DNA of 64,000 nt from Paraphoma chrysanthemicola (GCA_020744225.1 JAGMWG010000001.1:2976001-3040000); one strand, 5' to 3'. Counted from the first letter of the stretch, positions 34,597 through 47,164 are shown. The notes: generated by a model not told the origin, from the letters alone. Numbers and translations are program-made.

Positions 34597-37500
34597 CTAA
34601 CACCTACTTTCGATCATAAGATCACTGAGTATTCTCAAACCCTGTGAGAATCGCGACTCGCGCCACTTCCCGACACTGTCTAACAAATATACATAATCCA
34701 GTAGAATCTTTCGCGCCGATATAGCTCCACCGACCTGCTCCTCTCTCGAGAATGAGACCGGTCCGCCATGTTTGATGAAATGTATCACTGCGTCCCAGGA
34801 AGATCCCGACTGCTCCTCGTGCAACTGGCCAGGGTCTGAAAGATTTTGCAAACCGTGGGCTCCGACAGCCGGCCAGTCAATGTCTTGAACGAGTTCGAAT
34901 GTCGCGGTTTCCTCGTCGTCCTCCTTGCGCTCCATTACGAACAAATACATACTCAGAACTAGGGCAGAAACAAACAACAATCGGTCTGCTCTAGCAAAGT
35001 TGGACTCGCGTATCCTCGTCGACGATAGGATCGAGAAGATCTGTGCTGCGTGCAGAATGGCGCGGCGGGCACTAGCTGATCGTGACCATTTGCCAACTGC
35101 AACCATGGCTTTACGGGCAGATTCGGACCCCTCTCTGCCGCATCCAATCTCCAACAGATCTAGGTCCACCGTAAAGATCAGGCCTAGGTTGTTCCATGCC
35201 AACAAGTTGATGGGCTCCTTGTGCCTGAATATCTCAGGGTATCTCGAAGGTATAGCGATGACTGCGAGAATCATGTCCTTGGTTTGTGGATCGGACTCGA
35301 AGGCCTCGGCTGGAGTGCAGGATGTAGATTCAAAGATAGATCGGCCTCCCCCAGGTAGTGCGTGGCGAGCTGCTGCGGCTTGAAGACATAACCAACTCAA
35401 GACTGTCTGCATTGAAAGCGTATTAAGACCAAGCGGAGCTCTTAGGTGGAAATCTTTGAGTCGAAGTTTTTCCGGTATTAATTTAGCACCGCGCTGTGTC
35501 AACTTGGTGAAGCTTGTAAGTGTGGAGGCGTCAAAGAGTGATTCTTCGCATGGGAGAAACAGCTCTACTTGACTGCAATCCAAGACACCCGAGCTACCCA
35601 TCACTCGACTACATGCTGCATCAAGCAGCACAAGATAGCATAGCAGTCTAGATATTGGTCAGGTACTAAAAACAGACGCTGCAACATAATGGTATTCACC
35701 TTTTCACGGACTCGATTCGAGCCCAGAGCTTCCACGAACTTTCGTCAGAACTTGGCAACGACTGTAGTTGCGTGGCTACATCATCGCCTAAAAATGCCGA
35801 AAACAGGCCGTGGCTTTTCACCGTCTAGTTGTTGGACTACATTAGCACCAATACACACTCGATTCTGGATTGTTTACTTACATGAAGTAGCTGCACGGCG
35901 AGAGAGTATATTTGACTATCTTCAATCTGCTGCTAGGCTTTAAGTAAGCAAGATTTGGCTCGGCGTGAAAGTTTGGGAGAATTACAGAGTAGCCCAAAGC
36001 AAGGTAGTTTACTAAAAACGCGGAGGATATTGTGATTAAGAGTTCCCAGGATTCGCCGTATTCGAGTGATTTGGATGTCATGTCATTACGACAATATCGT
36101 ATCAGTTTCTGCCGTCTCTAGTTAGATGTGCGAAGGTTCAAAGTGCAAAAGGTATCTCGCCTTTTGGTACCGCAAGACGAAGGTTTTTGATCGCTCCGGA
36201 TATATTGAAGCAAGGCCAATCAGACACATTGGAAGTAGTATTGAAAGTGGTGTCGACTTGGCGTCAAAAGTTGCTTTGTGGACGAATTGCACGGGCGAGT
36301 ACTGGAAGAAGAAGTCCAGGCTTGCATCAAAGACCTCAGTGGTAGGGAAACCGTTGGCTGAGAAACCAGGGACAGACTTTTCCGAACCGGATTCAGATTG
36401 AACGTCCACCGCCAGCGATCGAGACTGCATCTCAGATGTGCGCTCCTGTCTTGCTGTCTCATCAAGGCTTTTGCAGAAATGAATGAGCTCATTTCGGCAA
36501 GCATCGTCCATACCCCATTTAGAGGTGTTGTTATTGCTTGCCGTCGACCCCGAGCGATGTGATGTCGGCAATAGAGTATGCGGCTTTGAAAGTATGTTGT
36601 CTGCCCCGTGACGTGCTACTTTTAGCCAAAGAGACCATATAAGCTGCACACTGGGTCCAGACCTTCGGCCTCGCCATAAACGTCGGATTAGGTGTGTTTG
36701 CTCTACAGGGAGGAAGGTGCCGCGTCTCTCGTTAGCCTCGGCCGATACTTGAATTGGAAACCGAGGGGTATCGAAGACCGCGCCGTCTAGAATCGTCGGC
36801 CCGAAATAAGCATACGTATCAAATTCAGCTTCCATGGGAAAAGGATCTGATGCGAAGGAATTGAGATCAGCGAAAAGAGCATGATCTGTCTCATGTAGTG
36901 TTCGCCCATCTTGACGGTCAACCGTGAATGGGGGCGCCTGATCAGAATTGTGTGAAGCTTGGTGAAAAAGGAATGGAGACGTAACGCCTCCAAACTGCTC
37001 AACTCCATTGGAGCGTGGCTCTGGTGCTTGTAGCTCATCGCCATTTCGGGAAACATCTCCAGGAGCAATAATCCCTGCAGGTAGAGAGGCGGAACTCATC
37101 TCTCGAATTTGGCCGCTTGGATGATTGTAAGAGAAATTATCGAACATGGCAGGATCCACGGGTGGAGGAGTGCGGAGACCTGCTGATGTGCGCCTCAACT
37201 GAGAACCTGGCTCGTGTACTGAACTCGGAATCACTTGGTGTTGGTGTGTGGCATTAGTGAATGAGTTACTTGTTTGTGGTGGTTGAAGTGGTGCATCATT
37301 GATGGCAGAAGGCTGAATAAAAGGATGCTCGCGGTTCGGAGGAAGCAGAAATCTCATGTCAGACTGAACATCAACACACTGAAGTGATTGACTGCCTCGT
37401 CGCGGGGTTGGTTCATTGGTTACTGTAGAATCCATAGAGCTGTGGTCGGGTGTAGGAAGACGATTGTCGCGTCGCGACTCCCCAGCATGCGTCTGGAGGT

Positions 37501-37819
37501 GCCGGACCAGGACGTCGCTGCTCAGCTATGATCAGTATCTGGTAGTGAGCTCGGAGCTGCTATAGCAATTGGATACCTTCGACCATATCTCTTGTAACAC
37601 TTGGGACACTTGAAAGGCTTCTCGCCAGTATCTGCATCGAGCGAGCCACTGTCAGCCTCCTAAAATGCGGAAGGAGGCGAGGATATGCGCAGCCATGGAC
37701 TCACGTGTTCGCTCATGTCGTCTGAGGTGTTCTTCTTTTGTGAACTTTCGGTCGCAGAATCGACATTTCTTTCCATTGTCGTTGCGCCAACTCTGAGCAT
37801 GGGCGTTCACACTCGGCAT
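34597..37819 (-). CDS. C2H2 zinc-finger and fungal_trans transcription factor
   Basis: Pathway-specific type regulator. Exon 1 (start 37819) encodes MPSVNAHAQSWRNDNGKKC and the first C2H2 finger CRFCDRKFTKEEHLRRHERTH. After an intron comes the canonical linker TGEKPFKC and the second finger CPKCYKRYGRSDVLVRHLQTH. The middle region is disordered. The fungal_trans (PF04082-type) domain starts at FDASLDFFFQYSPVQFVHK. It continues across a noncanonical GC-AG intron (36109-36160) into KLIRYCRNDMTSKSLEYGESW, then via two more introns to LLCYLVLLDAACSRVMGSSG and the C-terminal exon ending 34597. Neighbouring FAH and acyl-CoA dehydrogenase genes lie upstream on the same strand. It is the leftmost gene of the proposed cluster and a candidate regulator. 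The exon joins in 35.6-36.1 kb are approximate. Confidence 0.85.
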
Positions 37820-38192
37820 TGTCGTTACGATAGGGGCGGACAGGATTCAAGTACTCGCTTGGTACAAATCTGACACGCTTAGGGCGCAGCTGCAGATGAC
37901 GAGCGTCGTCTGGTGAGAAGGCTGTCCCTACCTGCTAGCTTGACTCCTTCGCGTCGTGAGCATGTTTCGATGTTGGTGACAGAGAGGGCCGGCTGACCTT
38001 GGCCCGGACCTGCCGACGCAGTTGCGGGGCCGCCTCAGATGCGGGGGTCAGGGCGCTAGACTAGTCCGGACCGACTGCAGCTTGGCAGGGGCCCCTGCAC
38101 CTTAACAAAAACGAACTGATGGGCCTGGAATTTGCTACTGCTTTCATGCCGGCGTTGGCACATTTGATTCTTGTCATCACATGTGCGTTCAT
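37820..38192. other. Intergenic region upstream of the C2H2 factor
   Basis: About 370 nt holding the promoter of the regulator and the 3' flank of the FAH-family gene. No gene seen. Confidence 0.4.
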
Positions 38193-39167
38193 CTACAGTT
38201 TCTCGAACGCTATTCTGTTCCTGCAACATCCCAGACCCTCTATGTTCACTTCGACAACATCGCCATGCTGAAGCCACTTGGGTTCCTTCATCCCCAGGGC
38301 AACACCGTCCGGTGTTCCCGTCATAATGACCGTCCCTTTTTGCAAGGTTGCGCCTTGGCTGAGAAAGCTCACCAGGTACGCTGCATTGAAAAGGAGGTCG
38401 CTGGTGTTGGCATCTTGCCGCGTCTCTCCGTTGACCGTTGTACGAAGCTGCAGATTGTCCGCGGCTCCGACCACGGCCGGCGACACCAACATGTAACCGA
38501 CGGGCGCAAACGTGTCGAACGATTTGGCAAAGGACCATTGCGGAATGCCGCCGGCATAAGCGGGGTCTCGTTGCCATGTCCGCGCAGAGACATCATTGGA
38601 AGCCGCGTAGCCTGCAATGTGTTGAAGCGCATCTTTTTGTGTAATGTTCTTGCCTGTCTTGCCAATTACTACAGCCTAGGCAGTCCTTCAGCGTCTGAAA
38701 AGATTCCGCAGTCCAATGTGCTTACAAGTTCACCCTCGTAGTCTAGGTTCTTTCCTTGTGCAATTTCCGGAACTTGTACGTCTTCGTCGAATGCTGCAAT
38801 TGCTGGAGGAGGTTTCATGAAAAGGGAGGGAAACGGCGGGGGTTTACGGCCGCTTTCAAGAACTGTAGCTATCATCAGTGTCTCGAAGTCAGTCAGCCTG
38901 AGTATACTAACTATGTTTCACGTAGTTGAGCCCTATACATTTGACTGTCGACACGTTCGCTGGGGTGAGGACACCCAAAAGGCGGTCTACTCTTACCCTC
39001 TCGTCTGTTGTCGTCAATTCGAAAGGGTCGTCGCCTTCAAGTCGCATTGCGAAGAGCTCTTTTCTTTTAAGTAGATCTTCAACATCGTCCTTGTCGTCCA
39101 TGCAAGGGTCTCCATACGTCGTTACTCCAGAATCAGCGATGAATCTAATGAGTCGTTGCCAGGACAT
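38193..39167 (-). CDS. Fumarylacetoacetate hydrolase (FAH) family protein
   Basis: C-C bond hydrolase/decarboxylase/hydratase fold common at the ends of aromatic catabolic routes. Three exons: MSWQRLIRFIADSG to GLNYVKH (39167 onward), then ILESGRKPPPFPSLFMKP to KNLDYEGEL, then AVVIGKTGKNI to the end. The metal site is visible as Glu residues in LDYEGEL and Asp in GYAASNDVSARTWQRDP. GTVIMTGTPDGVALGMKEP, WLQHGDVVEVNIEGLG form the conserved C-terminal core. The short N-terminal domain places it with the broad FAH family (ureidoglycolate lyase/acylpyruvase-like) and not with true fumarylacetoacetase of tyrosine breakdown. Tandem with the acyl-CoA dehydrogenase upstream on the same strand. The exact reaction is unknown. 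Confidence 0.9.
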
Positions 39168-39736
39168 TTTGAAAACAGCAGTAGGAGGTTGGGCTTCGAT
39201 CGCTCAGATTGAGATCAAGTAAACAATGTGAATGTCTCAAAGTCGGATATAATCCATCATAGTCGCGTACCGAGAGTATGGTGCCTAGCACCTTCAACAT
39301 TGGGGCGGAGCCCCACCGGGGTCGTGTCCCACGCTCGGATGGATCTCGCATTATGCGGTGGGACAAAATTTCTGCATGTTCATGCTCATTCACACGTTCA
39401 CGTTCTCTCAGGCAGGGTTTCAGTATGAACTACTACTGGTGCTACCAGCCATTTCGACTTACGGCACTGTCCATGGCCTAAGAAATTTGTTTTTGTGACA
39501 GCAATATTGCGCTTCGTAAGATTCGTAGCCACACGATGACAGCACAGGCCTCTTGATGAGCAGAGTCTCTAATATCATTGGTTGCCAAGGCAATGTTCAG
39601 GCTGAAGCGTGAAAGCTTGCTAGCATGCGAAACACTCATACATGATATCTGTTTTAAGAGATCTATATATCTGCTACAAGGACACCGATAACACACCAGA
39701 ACGAGAGATCCAGCTCTTTCGAGCTAGTGTACTTGG
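39168..39736. other. Intergenic region, FAH-gene promoter
   Basis: About 570 nt between two tandem minus-strand genes. It is moderately AT-rich; no open frame with a recognisable product and no strong repeat is seen. Confidence 0.4.
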
Positions 39737-41286
39737 CTAGCAGAATGCTTGGACACCAGTAATGCCTCTCCCAATGATCAAAGCTACCACACAGTTAGTC
39801 AAAGATCTCAATTCGAGCATCATACTAACAATGAATGTCAGACTGTCCTTCATATGTCTGTGCAACGAAGAGATTGGCGACGTGACGACCTATAACCGTT
39901 AGTCCGACCCCAAGCCATTAGGGATCATTGAAGGCGTACCAATATGATACTCATCAGAAGCTGCGTTGCTGTTGTAAATTGTTAATACTTCCTGTGCGAA
40001 AGGAATGCAAGAGGAAAACTTTACCCTCCAAAAATTTCCTGCAAGCTACCAAAGGTTAGCACCTAAAGCACCATGTTGTCCTCCAAATAAGGGAGGGAAA
40101 CAGAGCGACGTACCTTCGCGCCCCAATCAATGCTCTATCACAGTTTTGTCTTTTGATGATCGATATCATTTCGGGCGCGACTGTTCCTTGATCCTTTAAT
40201 CGGCCAACTTGTGTTGCGGCGAGAACACCATAGGTCGCATCTGTGAGAGCATCCGCGAGCTTCTTTTGCACCAATTGGTATTTCGCAATAGGGTTTCCTT
40301 TGAATTGCTTCCTGTCGAGCGAGTACGTTCTTGCACGGGCGATACAGTCCTCGAGGGCTCCCATTGTGCCAAAGGCGATTCCGTACCGGGCAGAGTTGAG
40401 ACAGCTAAATGGGCCGCTCAATCCCTCTACTTGCAGCATGTTCTCTTCCGGCACAGGACACTCGTCAAGTTGAATCATACCTGTTATTGAAGCCCTAAGC
40501 CCATTTTTGTCCTTGATTGCCGGCGTGGATAGTGTACCTGGAGGACACTGATCTCTTTCAATTAAGAAACCGCGAATTTTGCCGGTGCTTTGTAGCTTTG
40601 CCCAGACCACAAGCAAATTAGCAATAGGGGAATTGGTAATCCAAGTCTTTGACCCCGAAATCGATAAGTAGCCCTTCTTAGATGGATGTGGTTTGGCCAG
40701 TGTTTCCATAGATCCCGGATCGCTGCCATGATTGGGCTCTGTCAACCCAAAGCAGCCGATCATTTCGCCACGAGCCAGGCGTGGGAGATATTTGTCTTTT
40801 TGCTCTGACGTTCCATGTTCGTATATTGGTCCCATTACCAACGAACTCTGTACGGACATAGCGGAGCGATATCCCGAGTCAACACGCTCAACCTCGCGGG
40901 TTATCAATCCGGAGGCAACACTGCTCACACCTGCACAATCATACTCTGGGATGGTTGCTCCCAACAATCCTAATTCGCCCATTTCCCTCATGATTTTGGG
41001 ATCGTAATCCTCATGGCGGTATGCGTCTTTTGTTCCATTAGTGTCAGGGTGCAAGCTTCAGAGACAACTGACCAAGAACTCTAGGTAATAATCGCTCTTG
41101 ACAATACGCCCGAGCCGTCTCTTGAATGTCAATCTCCTGCTCCGTGAATATTGTCTTGGAAGATAGAGGATCCTCCCAGTCAAATGGTACGCTTGAACTG
41201 ATGGCTCTCCATTGACTCGAACGTCGATGGAGTCCTTGAGCGGCGCCCGCGATGCTTCGGAATGGAGTTCTGGCTAAGGAATTCAT
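39737..41286 (-). CDS. Glutaryl-CoA dehydrogenase-like acyl-CoA dehydrogenase
   Basis: FAD enzyme of the acyl-CoA dehydrogenase superfamily; true GCDH oxidises and decarboxylates glutaryl-CoA to crotonyl-CoA in mitochondria. Start MNSLARTPFRSIAGAAQG (41286) gives an Arg-rich mitochondrial presequence. The core has FDWEDPLSSKTIFTEQEI, DAYRHEDYDPKIMREMGE, RSAMSVQSSLVMGPIYEHG, FGLTEPNHGSDPGSM and GSKTWITNSPIANLLVVWAK, all GCDH-like. The catalytic Glu is in TYEGQSDIHSLILGR. Typical GCDH reads YEGTHDIH at this site, so two neighbouring residues differ. The protein ends GVQAFC. About five short introns; the first (46 nt) joins PRVL to DAYRHE. A canonical housekeeping GCDH may exist elsewhere, making this a cluster-specific paralogue; that is inference. 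Confidence 0.88.
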
Positions 41287-42853
41287 ATCGAATATATACA
41301 AATGAGGAAGCAACAGAAGTCCAATTTCATAAAAGTCGATATTGGCGGATACAACAGAGAAATATTCCGATCCTGCGTTGCTCGCATTTCATCTTCCCCA
41401 CGTGAGAGCTAGGAGCTTAGGTATTGGGGTCCACCTGGCGTCCGTAATGTCAAACCATAGTACTGGGCCGCCACGGTGGCTGGATGTCAGCAAGGGATAC
41501 CTGCTGACGAGAAACTTTCACAGATTGTGCTATACCTACAACGTTGTATTCGTGTTGAACAAATCATGTTCGAACTTTAGCAAATCTGGAATGAAGTGTC
41601 TGCACTGTCCACTATTCGCTCGCTTAACCGATGCACCCCAGTCGACGGGAGATTTACCCTGCTGGCGCTGCGCTAAAGCAGCCACTCTTGAAGGGACGAA
41701 TTTTCATTCGTTCATCCACTGCATCGGAACCCCACGTTTCATAAAATTGGGATCTAAGGTCACAGGGATTCCCACATCTCCACTTTTCCCCACCTCAGAT
41801 CAAGTGGGCCGTGAAAGGTGGTGGGTTTCTGGTGGGGATGCTAGTCTCAGTTGCTTTCTCGGCCCTGCCTCACGGCGCCGGTCTAGACTTCCAATGGAGC
41901 ACGAGGATCATGGACTCTGTCATTCGCAAAAGTGTCGATATGCGCCAAGAAATGTATCTGGTACTGATTGACGGACACATGCCAAAACGCGTCAAATCAG
42001 CGCCCAAAATAAGATGCAGCGCTTGTCGATATACAATTCTGGTCGCCTTCAGTTTGTATCAACATTAGTATCTTAGTTTCAGAACATATCTTTGATCGAA
42101 TTAACTCTTCCAGAGCGATGCATTACCTCTTCTCGGAGAAGTGTGCGAGCACCCATTTCCACCTTGAATTCTAGCGTGAACAATACTTTTGTGACGTATT
42201 GAAAGCTGCTACATTGCCGTTGAAGTTTCGTTGGATTTCTCATCAAATGTGTAATTCAAGCGACCAGACCACACAAATCATGTTTCCTACATCAACTCGA
42301 GGAACGATGATAGATACCGGCCCACTTGCATCCCAGAATTGAAATTATCTTGAGTCAGATCGCGCGTCTTCATTCCCTCTAAGCGTTCTTTCAGAAGTTT
42401 CGCAAGATGAACGCGTAAATTCCATAGCTATTAACTTTGTCGACCCTGTCGAATATGTAAAATGTCGAGACAGCAGCCACTATGTACTATTCACCCACAC
42501 CTTTCATTGCAACATTCACATATACGCTCACTAGAACTTCTCACGAGACTCTAGGAACGTTAGACTTATGTCATGTCGCAATACGTTACTGCAAACTCTC
42601 GCACTCTAGCGATGAATTGGTAGAGTGATCGTGAATATCTCAAATATGGTCTTTTTTGTCACAATTACGATTTCGTCAGGTCAACATGATGCTTGACGAT
42701 AAACTATGTCATTTCTTTGCTCATAAACTCGCGCGTGATATTGCTAGTCTGAAATACTTGTTCCTGAAAACATTGTTCCAACTCGCTCTCGTACCTACTC
42801 AAAATTATTTGAGAACAAACACAAATTCATGATAAGTCCACGAAGAATCGTAT
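41287..42853. other. AT-rich intergenic region of 1.6 kb inside the cluster
   Basis: Lies between the acyl-CoA dehydrogenase start and the MFS stop. Plus-strand open frames at 41342-41971 and 41811-42068 overlap and have no recognised domain; the first begins at a TTG. The sequence AAGTGGGCC near 41807 resembles the promoter motif at 44986. The 42.1-42.8 kb part is AT-rich with nothing recognisable. Confidence 0.4.
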
Positions 42854-44639
42854 TCAGAAGATCTTCGACTTCTCTGCCGTGTTCTGGCGCATGCGATGCC
42901 CATAGATGTGAACAAGCGCGATTGGAACAACAGAGAGGGCGCAGATAGCCCCCTGGATTCCAAAACTGACATCGTATCCCACCCTGTGACCCCATGGCTC
43001 CTGAAATAAGCCCACCGCAAATCCACCAATTGTTCGGGCAAGATTCAACCAAGCAGCGACTTCGGCCGGGGCGGTGGGGAAGGCGTCGAGAGAGTAGGCT
43101 GTGACAACAACAGATCCCAGCATGATACCAAAGCCAAACATTCCCCAACCAAATATAGCACCTGCGACACTCCAATGGTTCGCTACTGTTTGCCCAACTA
43201 AGATCACTCCTGGGACATTGAACAGCGCACCGATGTACACTGGCCATAGCCGAACCTCAGGTTCGAATATACCGCCATGCTTGGAGATATACCGTCGTGC
43301 GAGGAAGTCATTGAAATAGTGGCCAAAAATCTCAGCAAGGATGACACCGACGATGGGAGAAAAGTGCAAGTAGCCCAGTTGTACGTTGTTGTAACCATAA
43401 CCTCCATATCTGATCGGAGTGGCGAATATGACAGCTGTCGTGATGTTGATTCCGATGATCCAGCAGAAGACGAGAAAGCTGTGTGAAAGGTCTCAGCGAG
43501 GGAGAAAATCCCTTGATCAGGGTGATACTTACTAAGATAAAGATATCAGTGCAAAATGAGGTTGCAGTATGACGTAGAGCATCGCTTTATATGTGTCCAA
43601 GAAGGTCAAAAAGTAGCTGTGGTTTTGAATTTGCCAAATTCCTGTTAGTCGGGACATTCGACCCCAGAATGTTTGTGGTCTGTCGGGTTGGCTGGCTGTG
43701 GGTAAGTCTCGGTTGAACCATGTCTCATCAACGAAGAGGAAATTGAGGATAATTTGGATGCCAGCCACTCCAACACACATCCAATAAGGATCTTGCCAGT
43801 TCTGTGTCTTCCCAACGACAAAGTTCCCAAGCATTGGGCCGAGGTATGGGGAGCAGATGTAGAGGCAAGCCCATAGACCGATCTTGCGGGCTCGCTCGTG
43901 GAAGTAGAATATATCCTTGAGAAACGCGAGCGAGATGGTTTGGGCAGCTGTTTGGAAAGCGGCAACGAAGCTACGCATAACGAAAAATGTAGGGAAGTCC
44001 TGGGCGAAAGGCGTTGCAAGTGTGAAGGCAAATCCGATAACGGTGGTCCAAAAGAGGACTGGAGCGCGGCCCCAGTAAGACGACATCGGGACCCATATAA
44101 GGCCGCATATTCCACTAGAGAATGATCAGGTTGAATCCTTCCTAACCATCCGCTCAAAATTTGAGGCTTCCAGAGTACTTACAGAATGAGCGCAGATATG
44201 CCGGTAGGACGATTCACGTCGTTGAGAGTCATGTTCCACACAATCGACTGCTGAACGATTGGGGCAGAGCTCATCGCGGAAACAAAATCAGCAGTGAGTG
44301 ATCCCCAAGCGATGGTGACGAGGAGGAGATGCTTCTTGCTGGAGGACCAGTTTAGGCAATCACCTTCATGCTGGGTAGGCTGTGGAATCAACACGGTCTA
44401 ACGAGTGACAGGTCAGTCCTGGATTCACCGAAGAATGCCAATAATGCAAAATATGGACTCACGTGGCCATCTTTGGCGAGCCGTATATTATCAATGTTCG
44501 TCAAGCCTTCGGCTCGAAGCACGAGGCCACCGTTGACTTGGAGAGAATCCGGTAGTGGAGGAGCAGTGACAGTGGGCTTAAGATCCAGCTTTTCAACATG
44601 ACCTTTCTCCAAAGAGTTGCTCTCGGTGGAGTAACTCAT
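42854..44639 (-). CDS. MFS transporter, DHA1-like
   Basis: Twelve-helix plasma-membrane H+ antiporter or uptake carrier of the major facilitator superfamily. Exon 1 starts MSYSTESNSLEKGHVEKL (44639), a cytosolic tail. Transmembrane helices follow from KHLLLVTIAWGSLTADFVSA. The region GLIWVPMSSYWGRAPVLFWT holds the cytoplasmic loop 2/3 signature (GRxPV). FAQDFPTFFVMRSFVAAFQT and GLWACLYICSPYLGPMLGNF are helices 4-5. The second half starts FLVFCWIIGINITTAVIF and includes YGYNNVQLGYLHFSPIVG and a late GYDVSFGIQGAICALSV. The C-terminus is GHRMRQNTAEKSKIF. Four introns. It is divergent from the P450 gene with a shared 650 nt promoter. The substrate is unknown; import of the cluster substrate or export of a toxic intermediate are both plausible. 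Confidence 0.9.
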
Positions 44640-45287
44640 CTTGTTCAGAGCGAGTAATAAAGATTTGGGAACTGATTGAAGGCCCAGGTGCGTACCTCAG
44701 ATTAATATGAACGCAGCCGTGGCTAGAAGATGGACTGACACCAGAGAAAAGATTTCAAAGCAAGCAAGAATTGGAAATCAAGACGGCTTAAAAGGGCATC
44801 CCCGAGCTGAACACTAGCTTTGATAGAGCTGAAATCCGGGGTTGGTCTTTCACACTCCCCCATGGGGTCCCCGCAAAGCCGAGTCATGCAACCTACGCCG
44901 AGAGTCTTGTCGCAGCAAAGCCTTGGACTCAGGCGCCGTCCCACCACATCCCACAATAATTGTCATACTTGTGAAGTTGTAAGTCAAGTGGGACTTACAC
45001 GGGCCGCAGAATCAGAGATTACTAAATACAGTGGGGACTTGCGGGCCACAATTTTGGCGTTTGACTAGCACCCCACCATACCTAGGTACATGACCACACA
45101 GATTCCCAAACTAGCATAGCAAGAGGCGCATTCTTACTAAAACCCCGTTCTGGCAGTACATTCGAATGGTCCTTCCAAGGAATCAGTTGCACTAGGAAAT
45201 ATTGAAGTGTATTGTTCTTGTCTTGGGCGCGCTTTCGCGACACTGCACAGCTACGGGAAAAGAGAGCACTTTCTCAAGTCGGCGAAC
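44640..45287. promoter_or_regulatory. Shared MFS/P450 promoter with repeated motifs
   Basis: 648 nt between divergent starts. It contains AAGTGGGACTT (44986-44996) followed by CACGGGCC, and about 45 nt on GTGGGGACTTGCGGGCC (45031-45047), an imperfect direct repeat. AATCCGGGGT at 44833-44842 is also found in the Zn2Cys6 factor promoter (58989-58997). These are candidate regulator sites. Confidence 0.5.
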
Positions 45288-47164
45288 ATGCAGCTCCTAA
45301 ACATCTTCGCCGCTTTTACTGTATTTTTGATTCTTGCCAAAGCTCTTTTCAACCTCAGATCCAGAAAACCACGAGGCGCAAAGGACCTACCAGGCCCTAA
45401 AGGTATGTTTAATTATGTTTGAAATCTCAATACAACTCTGACTTTGCGTTAAGGCAAGCCCTTTGTGGGCAGTAAATTGGGCAAAGGCTATTTCTGGTTC
45501 AAATTCTCGGAATGGGGAGAAGAATATGGGCCAATCTACCAGTTCAAGTCGTTTGGAAACGTCAATGTTGTAGTATCAACAGAGAAGATAGCCAACGACC
45601 TTCTCCGCGAGCGCGGGACAATCTACAGCTCTCGACAGCAGTTGCCGATGGCTTCGAAATTACTCAGCGACAACAAAAGGGCATTATTCCTACCATACAG
45701 TGGTAAGTCGCAATCGTAAACGAAAATCTCAACTCTCCCTATTAACAATCACAAGACGAATGGCGAACTGTTCGCAAATTTCAGCATGCTGTCACTATGC
45801 CAAAGGCCGCCACTTCCTATCAGCCACTACAGCTCCAAGAATCCGCACGACTTGTTCGGGACCTCATTTTGGAACCCAAGAATTATCACACCCTCTTCCA
45901 ACGCTACGCCTCCGGACTTATTCTTCGCCTGACCTACGATGAAAGGATCGAAACGGGTGAAGAAGAGACGGTGCGTTTGGTGTACAAGAATCAAGTCAAT
46001 GCGGTACGTCAGGCCTACTCATTCACAAAGCCAAGAGAAGACTAATCGTAGTTGCTAGGAACGCGTTGCAGCACCCGGGCAATACCTAGTGGACGTCCTT
46101 CCTATCCTACTGTGGGTGCCCAAATGGCTCGCTCCGTTCAAACAAGAGGCTGCAGCGCACCGGAAGCGCGAGGTCGCATTATTCAGCGGTCTCGTGGATA
46201 AAGTCAAGAAAGATGTTGAAGCCGGTACAGCTGGGCCAAGTTTCACTCGTAAATGGCTGGAAAGTAAGCAAGAATACGGAATGTCGGATATCCAAGCCGC
46301 ATATGTCCTCGGTGGTTTATACTCAGCTGCTGCATCTACGACAGCATCTCTGGCTATGAGCTGGGTATTAATGATGGTACTAAATCCACAATGGCTTTCG
46401 AAAGCTCAAGAGGAACTGGACCGTGTAGTAGGTGCTGGTCGGCTTCCCACATTCGACGACTTGCCAAACTTGCCAACGATTCGAGCCATTGTCAAGGAGA
46501 CTGCTAGATTAAGGCCTGTCACAGCTGGGGGCATTGCTCACAAGTCAACCGCAGATGATGTGTACGAAGGCTACTTTATCCCGAAGGGAAGCTTGATTCA
46601 TCCAAACCTGTGGTAAGTCATTTCAGTGTGATCCATGGTTATTGTGCCCGCCAAATGCATCTGCTTATTTCCGATTAGGTCAATTCAGCGAGACCCCGAG
46701 CTGTATCCTGATCCAGATTCGTTCAATCCTGATCGATGGCTCAACCCGAAATTCCCCACGTTTAAGGAGCCTCTCAGTCAATATCCAAATTGCCAGAACT
46801 ACTCCGTTTTCGGATTTGGTCGTCGTTTATGCCCTGGATCAAACATCGCCGAAAGAAGTCTCAATATCATTGTGGCCCGTCTGAGTTGGGCGTGCAACAT
46901 AACGAAGGCAAAAGATCCCAAGACGGGAAAGAAAATCACTCCGCCTTCATATGATTGTACGTTGCCGAACCACTTGTGTACCATCAAGCGCTTTTTAATA
47001 CACGGGCTGACTCATTTTCTTGTTTAGACACTCAAGGATTGAACACAGAGCCTCGTCGATTCCCATTCGAGCTGGCCTGTCGCTCATCAGAGCGGTGGAA
47101 GATAATTGAAGAAGAAGCTCTCGAGGCTGCGAAAGAGTTGAGAAAACCACCTGTTCGAACATGA
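45288..47164 (+). CDS. Cytochrome P450 monooxygenase
   Basis: Membrane-anchored haem-thiolate monooxygenase of the ER, 526 residues from six exons (45288-45402, 45454-45702, 45756-46003, 46059-46612, 46679-46956, 47028-47164; 1581 nt). An N-terminal anchor (LLNIFAAFTVFLILAKALF) and the proline hinge DLPGPKGKPFVGS are present. The I-helix reads LGGLYSAAASTTAS, where the usual AGxxT acid/Gly pair is replaced. The ExxR motif is KETARLRP; PDRW is the PERF-like motif. The haem loop is FGFGRRLCPGSNIAE, with the Cys ligand intact. Overall pattern resembles fungal CYPs of the OrdA/CYP619-620 type that hydroxylate small aromatics or polyketides, but family assignment by eye is weak. Divergent from the transporter gene. 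Confidence 0.92.

Noticed and set aside
38193..39167. Idea that the FAH-family gene is the fumarylacetoacetase partner of homogentisate dioxygenase
   Set aside because: It lacks the N-terminal domain of true fumarylacetoacetase and lies over 20 kb from the HGD gene among unrelated genes.
41342..41971. 209-codon plus-strand frame next to the acyl-CoA dehydrogenase
   Set aside because: Begins at a TTG, Cys pattern does not match a zinc cluster, no known domain, lies in the divergent promoter area.
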